From Rhodoplanes sp963724735 (GTDB taxonomy: Bacteria > Pseudomonadota > Alphaproteobacteria > Rhizobiales > Xanthobacteraceae), in the NCBI GenBank assembly GCA_963724735.1, contig CAVRVX010000029.1:1-64000 (forward strand): a stretch of DNA of 64,000 nt, read 5' to 3'. The translations under genes were made by a program, and so were the position numbers. The stretch's first letter is position 1; each line of letters opens with the position of its first letter. Of the stretch, positions 59,081-64,000 are shown piece by piece. Under the pieces are notes generated by a model. The model did no database searches. It was not told the DNA's origin and worked only from the letters and a program-made list of their open reading frames with translations.

Positions 59081-60358
59081 ATGCAACTCGTTACATTACT
59101 GCGCGGCGCGTCACTGGCGGCGCTTCTCGTCGGCTTTGCCGGCGCAGCGAACGCTCAAAAGGTCACCGTGGGACAGCTCGCGGATTTCTCAGGCGCCACC
59201 GCGGATGTCGGCGTGCCGTTCGGACAGGGCGTCGTGGACGCCATCGCCTGGGCGAACAAGAAGGGGGGCGTCACGATCGACCTCGACACCGTCGACTACA
59301 GCTACCAGGTGCCGCGCGCTGTGGCGCAATACAAGAAATGGTCGGGCGCCGACAACAAGGTTCCGGCGATTCTCGGCTGGGGCACCGCCGATACGGAAGC
59401 GCTCACCGGCTTCATCGCGCAGGACCAGATCCCCTACATATCGGGCTCCTACGCCGCGGCCTTGACCGATCCGACCGGGGCGAGCGGGAAGGCCAAGCCT
59501 GCGCCCTACAATTTCTTCCATGCGCCGAGCTATTCCGATGCGCTGCGCGCGATGCTGACCTGGGCGGCGCAGGACTGGAAGGCCAAAGGCAAGACCGACA
59601 AACCGAAATTCGTCCATATGGGCGCCAACCACCCCTATCCCAATGCGCCCAAGGAAGCCGGCGAAGCGATCGCCAAGGAGCTCGGCTTCGAGGTGCTGCC
59701 GCCGGTGCAATTTCCGTTCACGCCCGGCGACTACACCGCGCAATGCCTCACGTTGAAAAACTCCGGGGCGAATTACGCTTATCTCGGCAATACGGCGGGC
59801 TCGAACATCGCCGTGTTGAAGGCCTGCAAGAATATCGGCGCGGACGTGCAATTCCTCGGCAATGTGTGGGGCATGGACGAGAACGCCGCCAAGGCGGGCG
59901 GCGCGGCCGCCGACGGCGTCGTATTCCCCTTGCGCACCGCCGTCCCCTTTGGGGGGGACGCGCCTGGCATGAAAAACTTGAAGGAGATTTCGAAAAACTC
60001 CGATCCATCGGGCGAGGCCTACCGCCCGGTGCACTACGTCGCGGCAGTCTGCACGGCGCTCTACCTGAAGGAGGCGATCGACTGGGCGGCGAAGAACGGC
60101 GGCGTCAACGGGCCGAACGTCAAGAAAGGCTTCTATCAGAAGAAGGACTGGGTCCCGGAGGGCATGGAAGGCGTCTGCAATGCCTCGACGTGGACGGAGA
60201 CGGACCATCGTCCCATGACGAGCGTCGATCTCTATCGCATCAAGGTGAGTGGTCCGACCGAAGCGCCGCTTCCCGAGCTGATCAAGAACGGCACGATCAA
60301 GCTCGAGAAGGTGACGACGGTGAACCTGCCGCGCAAGCCCGAATGGCTTGGGTGGTAA
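59081..60358 (+). CDS. periplasmic substrate-binding protein of the liv-type transporter
   Basis: The product has 425 residues from ATG 59081, which lies 8 bases behind AGGAGG; the ATG at 59075 is too close. A signal peptide of about 25 residues is cleaved after GAANA. The mature protein is a type 1 periplasmic-binding fold (VTVGQLADFSGATADVGVPFGQGVVDA, ILGWGTADTEALTGFIAQDQIPYISGSYA). It is longer than LivK/LivJ (about 345), as are binding proteins for aromatic or aliphatic acids. It provides the specificity of the system. Confidence 0.87.
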   Translation: MQLVTLLRGASLAALLVGFAGAANAQKVTVGQLADFSGATADVGVPFGQGVVDAIAWANKKGGVTIDLDTVDYSYQVPRAVAQYKKWSGADNKVPAILGWGTADTEALTGFIAQDQIPYISGSYAAALTDPTGASGKAKPAPYNFFHAPSYSDALRAMLTWAAQDWKAKGKTDKPKFVHMGANHPYPNAPKEAGEAIAKELGFEVLPPVQFPFTPGDYTAQCLTLKNSGANYAYLGNTAGSNIAVLKACKNIGADVQFLGNVWGMDENAAKAGGAAADGVVFPLRTAVPFGGDAPGMKNLKEISKNSDPSGEAYRPVHYVAAVCTALYLKEAIDWAAKNGGVNGPNVKKGFYQKKDWVPEGMEGVCNASTWTETDHRPMTSVDLYRIKVSGPTEAPLPELIKNGTIKLEKVTTVNLPRKPEWLGW

Positions 60359-60716
60359 AATACGGTGGCGCCTCTTCGAGCAGGCTCTCCGCCCTTATCA
60401 AGACTGACGTAATTCGTGATCCGGTCACAGGTCTGACCTGTGACCGGGTTCACACCCCGCCGCGGCGGAATACGCGACAATAGCAGCCAAGCGATTCAGG
60501 TGTGGTCGCAGGGAGGGAATGTCGCCCGCGACGGGGTTTTCTCCGCACTGGCGTACACGACAGCTTCAACACTGGGTTGCCTTTCCCGAGTTCCCGGCTC
60601 GGACGTTGCGGTCCTTTCGCCTGCGGCTCTCTCTTGGGCCGCTGGCCTGATCCGGGACGCCTGCGTCTCTCGGCTCTGAGGGAGTGGGACGGGCATGTGC
60701 CCCGCGCGACGATGAC
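60359..60716. other. gap between the binding protein and livF genes
   Basis: 358 bases without a supported gene. It contains the large palindrome at 60416-60453. The remaining 260 bases show no other clear repeat or promoter. Confidence 0.5.
60416..60453. promoter_or_regulatory. long palindrome between livK and livF
   Basis: CCGGTCACAGGTC (60421-60433), one base, then GACCTGTGACCGG (60435-60447): a perfect 13-bp inverted repeat. GTGA and TCAC extend it on both sides with one unpaired base. It could be an operator for a dimeric regulator, or an mRNA hairpin protecting the highly expressed upstream part. No T-run follows. Confidence 0.6.
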
Positions 60717-61571
60717 ATGAACCGCCACCAAGTCGACGGCGCACCGGATCCGTTCCGGAACGAGGGCAGAGCGGCAGACGCCGCGCCGCTCCTCTCGGTG
60801 CGCAACGTCGAGGTTGTGTACGATGAGGTGATCCTGGTCTTGCGCGGCCTGAGTCTCGACGTGCCGCGCGGCGCGGTGGTGGCGCTGCTCGGCGCCAACG
60901 GCGCCGGCAAGTCGACCACGCTGAAGGCCATCTCCGGTCTGCTGAAGACCGAGAACGGCGCAGTCACGCGCGGCGAAATCCTCTTCGACGGCGAGCGGAT
61001 CGACGGCGGCGATCCGGTGCGGACCGTCCGGCGCGGCGTATCGCAAGTGATGGAGGGCCGGCGCATCATCGCCGACCTCACCGCGCTCGAAAACCTCCGG
61101 CTCGGCGCCTTCACGCGCCGCGACAAGGAGGTCGCCCGCGATATCGAAATGGTGCTCAGCTACTTCCCGCGCCTGAAGGAGCGCACCGGTCTCGCCGGCT
61201 ATCTCTCCGGCGGCGAGCAACAGATGCTCGCGATTGGCCGGGCGTTGATGGCGCGACCCCGACTCATTCTCATGGACGAACCGTCGATGGGGCTCTCGCC
61301 TCTGCTCGTGAACGAGGTGTTCGACATCATCCGCGACATCAACCGCGATCTCGGAGTGACCATCCTCCTGGTCGAACAGAATGCGCGCGCGGCGCTCTCG
61401 GTCGCAAGCTACGGCTACATCATGGAGCAAGGGAAAGTAGTGCTCGACGGCAGCGCGGACGCGCTGCGCGACAATGAGGACGTCAAGGAGTTCTATCTCG
61501 GCGGCGCGGGCGACCAACGCCGCAGCTTCAAAAACCTTAAGAGTTTCAGGAGACGCAAACGGTGGCTGTAA
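60717..61571 (+). CDS. branched-chain-type ABC transporter ATPase (LivF-like)
   Basis: The product has 284 residues from ATG 60717. Walker A is GANGAGKS, the signature is LSGGEQQMLAIGRAL, Walker B is LILMDEPSMGLSP and the H-loop region is LLVEQNARAALSVA. NVEVVYDEVILVLRGLSLDVPRG opens the domain. A basic tail of about 20 residues ends the protein. It pairs with the LivG-like ATPase. Its stop overlaps the next ligase gene. Confidence 0.87.
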   Translation: MNRHQVDGAPDPFRNEGRAADAAPLLSVRNVEVVYDEVILVLRGLSLDVPRGAVVALLGANGAGKSTTLKAISGLLKTENGAVTRGEILFDGERIDGGDPVRTVRRGVSQVMEGRRIIADLTALENLRLGAFTRRDKEVARDIEMVLSYFPRLKERTGLAGYLSGGEQQMLAIGRALMARPRLILMDEPSMGLSPLLVNEVFDIIRDINRDLGVTILLVEQNARAALSVASYGYIMEQGKVVLDGSADALRDNEDVKEFYLGGAGDQRRSFKNLKSFRRRKRWL

Positions 61572-62827
61572 TGGCGGCGGCGGCCGACGCGGCATTCGAC
61601 AGGCTGGAGCGGCGCAGCGTTGACGAGCGTGAAACGGCGCTGGTGGCGTCGCTTGCCACGTTGATCGCGCACGCCAAGCAGGCCAGCGCCTATTACGGCG
61701 AGTTATTCGCGGATGTTCGGCCGCAGGACATCAAGGATTTCACGGCGCTCGCGCGCCTGCCTGTAACCCGCAAAGCGGAGCTGAAACAGCTGCAGGAGAA
61801 GCGGCCGCCGTTCGGCGGGCTCGAGGCAAATGCGACGCTGAAAATTGCCCGCGTGTTTGCATCGCCAGGACCGATATTCGAGCCGCAGGTGGCGCGTCCC
61901 GACTATTGGCGCTATGCCCGCGCCCTGTGGGCGACCGGGCTTCGACCCGGGGACCTTCTGCATAACTGTTTCGCCTATCATTTCACCCCGGCAGGCGCGA
62001 TGATGGAAACCGGCGCGCTTGCGATCGGCGCTTCGGTTTTTCCGGCCGGCACCGGGCAGACCGAGCTTCAAGTTCAAGCCGCCGCGGGCCTGCGGCCCGT
62101 CGCCTATGCCGGCACGCCCGATTTCCTGCGCACAATTCTCGAACATGCGGACGCGCGGGCGAGGGACCTCTCCTGCTTCCGGATCGCTCATGTCACCGGC
62201 GGGGCGCTGCTCCCGGATGCACGCGCCTTTTACGCGAAACGGCAGATCGACGTGATGCAGAGCTACGGCACGGCGGAAGTCGGGCTCATCGCCTATGAAA
62301 GCGCGGCCCGCGAGGGACTGATCGCCGATGAATGCGTCATCATCGAGATCGTCGAGCCCGGCACCGGTACGCCGATCGCGGACGGCGAACCGGGCGAAGT
62401 GCTGGTCACTGTCCTCAATCCCGACTACCCGCTCATTCGCTTTGCGACCGGGGATCTGTCGGCGATCCTGCCGGGGGTAAGTCCGTGCGGCCGCACCAAT
62501 CGACGCATCAAGGGCTGGCTCGGTCGCGCGGATCAGACGACGAAGGTGAGAGGCATGTTCGTGCACCCGCACCAGATCGCGGAAGCGGTCCGCCGCCATC
62601 CGGAAATCGGCTTCGCGCGTCTGGTTGTCGGCCGCGAGCGCGGCGCGGACGTGATGACGCTGAAGGTCGAGGCGGCGGCGGACGGCGAGGATTTCGCGCG
62701 TAAGGTGGAGGCGAGCGTTCAGGCGCTTACGCGTCTGAGGGCCAAGGTCGAGGTTTGTGCGGCGGGAAGCCTTCCGCGCGACGGCCGGCTGATCGAGGAC
62801 GCGCGCGACTATGCGGGCAAGTCATAA
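61562..62827 (+). CDS. PaaK-like acyl-CoA ligase
   Basis: The product has 421 residues from GTG 61562, with AGGAG 9 bases upstream; ATG 61571 is possible. It resembles phenylacetate-CoA ligases: LARLPVTRKAELKQLQ, YWRYARALWATGLRPGDLLHNCFAYHFTPAG, MQSYGTAEVGLIAYE (A5) and FATGDLSAILPG followed by RIKGWLGRADQTTKVRGMFVHPHQI (A7/A8). It probably activates an aromatic acid with ATP and CoA. A cluster with two different ligases may handle two substrates or two steps. It is convergent with the iclR gene, overlapping by 6 bases. Confidence 0.82.
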   Translation: MAVMAAAADAAFDRLERRSVDERETALVASLATLIAHAKQASAYYGELFADVRPQDIKDFTALARLPVTRKAELKQLQEKRPPFGGLEANATLKIARVFASPGPIFEPQVARPDYWRYARALWATGLRPGDLLHNCFAYHFTPAGAMMETGALAIGASVFPAGTGQTELQVQAAAGLRPVAYAGTPDFLRTILEHADARARDLSCFRIAHVTGGALLPDARAFYAKRQIDVMQSYGTAEVGLIAYESAAREGLIADECVIIEIVEPGTGTPIADGEPGEVLVTVLNPDYPLIRFATGDLSAILPGVSPCGRTNRRIKGWLGRADQTTKVRGMFVHPHQIAEAVRRHPEIGFARLVVGRERGADVMTLKVEAAADGEDFARKVEASVQALTRLRAKVEVCAAGSLPRDGRLIEDARDYAGKS

Positions 62828-63685
62828 CCTTGCTTCAAGTCGCTGGACGCTATTGCCGTTGTGTGGCGCCGAGCCCCGCAACGGTGGGCTGCCCGCCTCG
62901 TCGCGGATCATGGAAGCGAGAGTTTCCGCCGCCGTCTTGAGCGAAGCGATCACCTCCGCCACAGGGGACCCGCCGAGCCGATTGGCGAGACCGACGATAC
63001 CCAGACTGTAGAGCACGTCGCCGCCAAGTCGGATCGGGCACGCATAACTCAAAACGCCGGGATCGACCTCGGATTCGCAGACGGCGAAGCCCTGCTCGCG
63101 AACTTTGGCAAGTTCGGCGGCGATCTCCGCCTCCAAGATTTTCGTGCGTGTCGTGAAACGAACATGCGGCTTTGCGAGGAAGTCGCTGATGAGCCGGTCG
63201 TTGGCAAAGGCGAGGATTGCCTTCGCTGAAGCCGCGGCGTGAAAAGGCATGCTGCGTCCCGGATAGACGAACACCTCCCTCTCGCCTTTCGGCGGAGCCG
63301 CCGCCACCGTTTCCACCTCGTCGCCTTCCAGCTTGGCGATGAAAACCGTTTCTCCGAAATCTGCCGCCAAGCGTTCGAGGATGGGCTGCGCGAGCTCACG
63401 AATCGCGCGCCGCGACACGCCCGCGCAGAAGAGGCGCAGCAATCGGGGTCCGAGAACGTAGTGCTTGCGGCGTTCGCCTTGCACAAGGAAACCGACATGC
63501 ACGAGCGCGTGCACGAGCCGATAGACGGTGGCCTGCGGCAGGCTCGTGTGTTGGGCGATGTCCGTCAACGGCAGGCCTTCCGATACCTGCGACACGGTAT
63601 CAAGCACCAAAGCATAGCGGCTCAGTATCGCTCGGCCTCCATGGGCGCTTCTCTCCCGCTCCGCTATCGACTGAAGTTCCGACAT
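62822..63685 (-). CDS. IclR-family transcriptional regulator
   Basis: The product has 287 residues from ATG 63685. The winged helix-turn-helix covers about 20-80 (VSEGLPLTDIAQHTSLPQATVYRLVHALVHVGFL) and the effector-binding domain 100-265 (GETVFIAKLEGDEVETVAA, PFHAAASAKAILAF, YACPIRLGGDVLYSLGIVG). IclR proteins control aromatic and organic acid catabolism. Its position next to two CoA ligases and a transporter suggests it regulates this cluster. A palindrome over its start codon suggests autoregulation. Confidence 0.86.
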   Translation of the reverse strand: MSELQSIAERERSAHGGRAILSRYALVLDTVSQVSEGLPLTDIAQHTSLPQATVYRLVHALVHVGFLVQGERRKHYVLGPRLLRLFCAGVSRRAIRELAQPILERLAADFGETVFIAKLEGDEVETVAAAPPKGEREVFVYPGRSMPFHAAASAKAILAFANDRLISDFLAKPHVRFTTRTKILEAEIAAELAKVREQGFAVCESEVDPGVLSYACPIRLGGDVLYSLGIVGLANRLGGSPVAEVIASLKTAAETLASMIRDEAGSPPLRGSAPHNGNSVQRLEARL

Positions 63686-63701
63686 TTTCGAATTCCAAAA
63701 T
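63684..63701. promoter_or_regulatory. candidate IclR operator
   Basis: ATTTTCGAATTCCAAAAT is an 18-bp palindrome with one mismatched pair. It overlaps the iclR ATG. The length and AT-rich arms are compatible with IclR-type sites. Confidence 0.4.
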
Positions 63702-63926
63702 TTTATTTTTGCTTGATGAAAATGTTCTGCCCAAGCGGGTTTTTTGTCAAGTAAGTGACATCGCACACACAGGCGTTCGAGGAGGCCATAAAAAACCCGA
63801 TCACCTATTGGTTAGTTGCTGAATTCGCGGCATTTTTTGTTGAGTGGTCGAGACAGAGCCATGCAGTATCGACATGGCCGCCGGGCATTGGGCATAGGGG
63901 GCGAACGCCGCCGAAGGAGCTGTGCG

Positions 63927-64000
63927 ATGACGCCGATCGCTGCTTTGCCCCGCGCTGCTGTCGCACTTTTGGTCCGGGCGCTTGCGTCCGCGGTGGTCAT
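63927..64000 (+). CDS. possible start of a gene, cut by the window end
   Basis: ATG at 63927 stands 7 bases behind AGGAG and opens MTPIAALPRAAVALLVRAL, a moderately hydrophobic N-terminus that could be a signal peptide. Only 24 codons are visible. It would be divergent from iclR. A minus-strand frame over the same bases (64000 to 63812) is the alternative, but it has no visible start context. About 240 bases between iclR and this start show nothing else but the operator-like palindrome. Confidence 0.35.
   Translation, partial: MTPIAALPRAAVALLVRALASAVV

Noticed and set aside
1..64000. CRISPR array or cas genes
   Set aside because: No regularly spaced repeats and no Cas-like proteins were seen anywhere in the window.

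Overview
The window looks like a high-GC alphaproteobacterial chromosome of the order Hyphomicrobiales, close to the Bradyrhizobium/Rhodopseudomonas group. The grounds are gene order and family content: uvrC-pgsA-moaD-moaE, hslV-hslU divergent from hisB-hisH-hisA-hisF-hisE-coaA, and the phyR/nepR/ecfG general stress locus. The assignment rests on recognised families and gene order, not on a database search.

Positions 1 to about 18,295 are the right end of an integrated genomic island packed with decayed mobile DNA. From left to right it holds two nested RIT (recombinases-in-trio) elements, an IS66 remnant, a gutted conjugative relaxase with a ribbon-helix-helix partner, recombinase scraps, a frameshifted ISL3 element, group II intron and IS3 scraps, one AT-richer glycosyltransferase gene, and an IS110 transposase gene apparently split by a serine-recombinase cassette. 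A truncated IS5 transposase, an intact IS1380 copy and the island integrase follow. The integrase lies next to a partial tRNA-Gly(GCC) 3' end (18,251-18,295), which marks the right attachment site. The intact tRNA gene is expected to the left of the window.

From about 18,300 the sequence is mostly ordinary chromosome. Region 18.4-25.1 kb has a split hypothetical gene, a marR-response regulator-histidine kinase operon, ilvE and kup. Region 25.3-31.6 kb has a Vgb-like beta-propeller protein, moaE, a frameshifted moaD, pgsA, uvrC carrying an in-frame palindromic element, rppH and an L,D-transpeptidase lipoprotein. Region 31.9-35.3 kb holds a two-gene patch: a phospholipase D-like protein and a frameshifted protein that joins two CBM21-like modules to an endonuclease/exonuclease/phosphatase domain. 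Region 35.5-45.8 kb has class I fumarase, beta carbonic anhydrase, hslU/GNAT/hslV, and the his operon ending in coaA.

An intact IS5-family element (45.8-47.4 kb), flanked by 27-bp direct repeats, sits between coaA and the stress locus. phyR diverges from nepR-ecfG, and EcfG-type promoter sequences lie between them. An MscS-type channel, a CAP-domain lipoprotein and a RidA-like protein follow.

Region 53-63.7 kb looks like one catabolic uptake cluster: a BadI-like ring hydrolase, a full branched-chain-type ABC transporter (livG, livH, livM, livK, livF), two acyl-CoA ligases and an IclR regulator. The arrangement suggests uptake of an aromatic or alicyclic carboxylate, its activation to a CoA thioester, and ring cleavage. 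The substrate cannot be read from the sequence.
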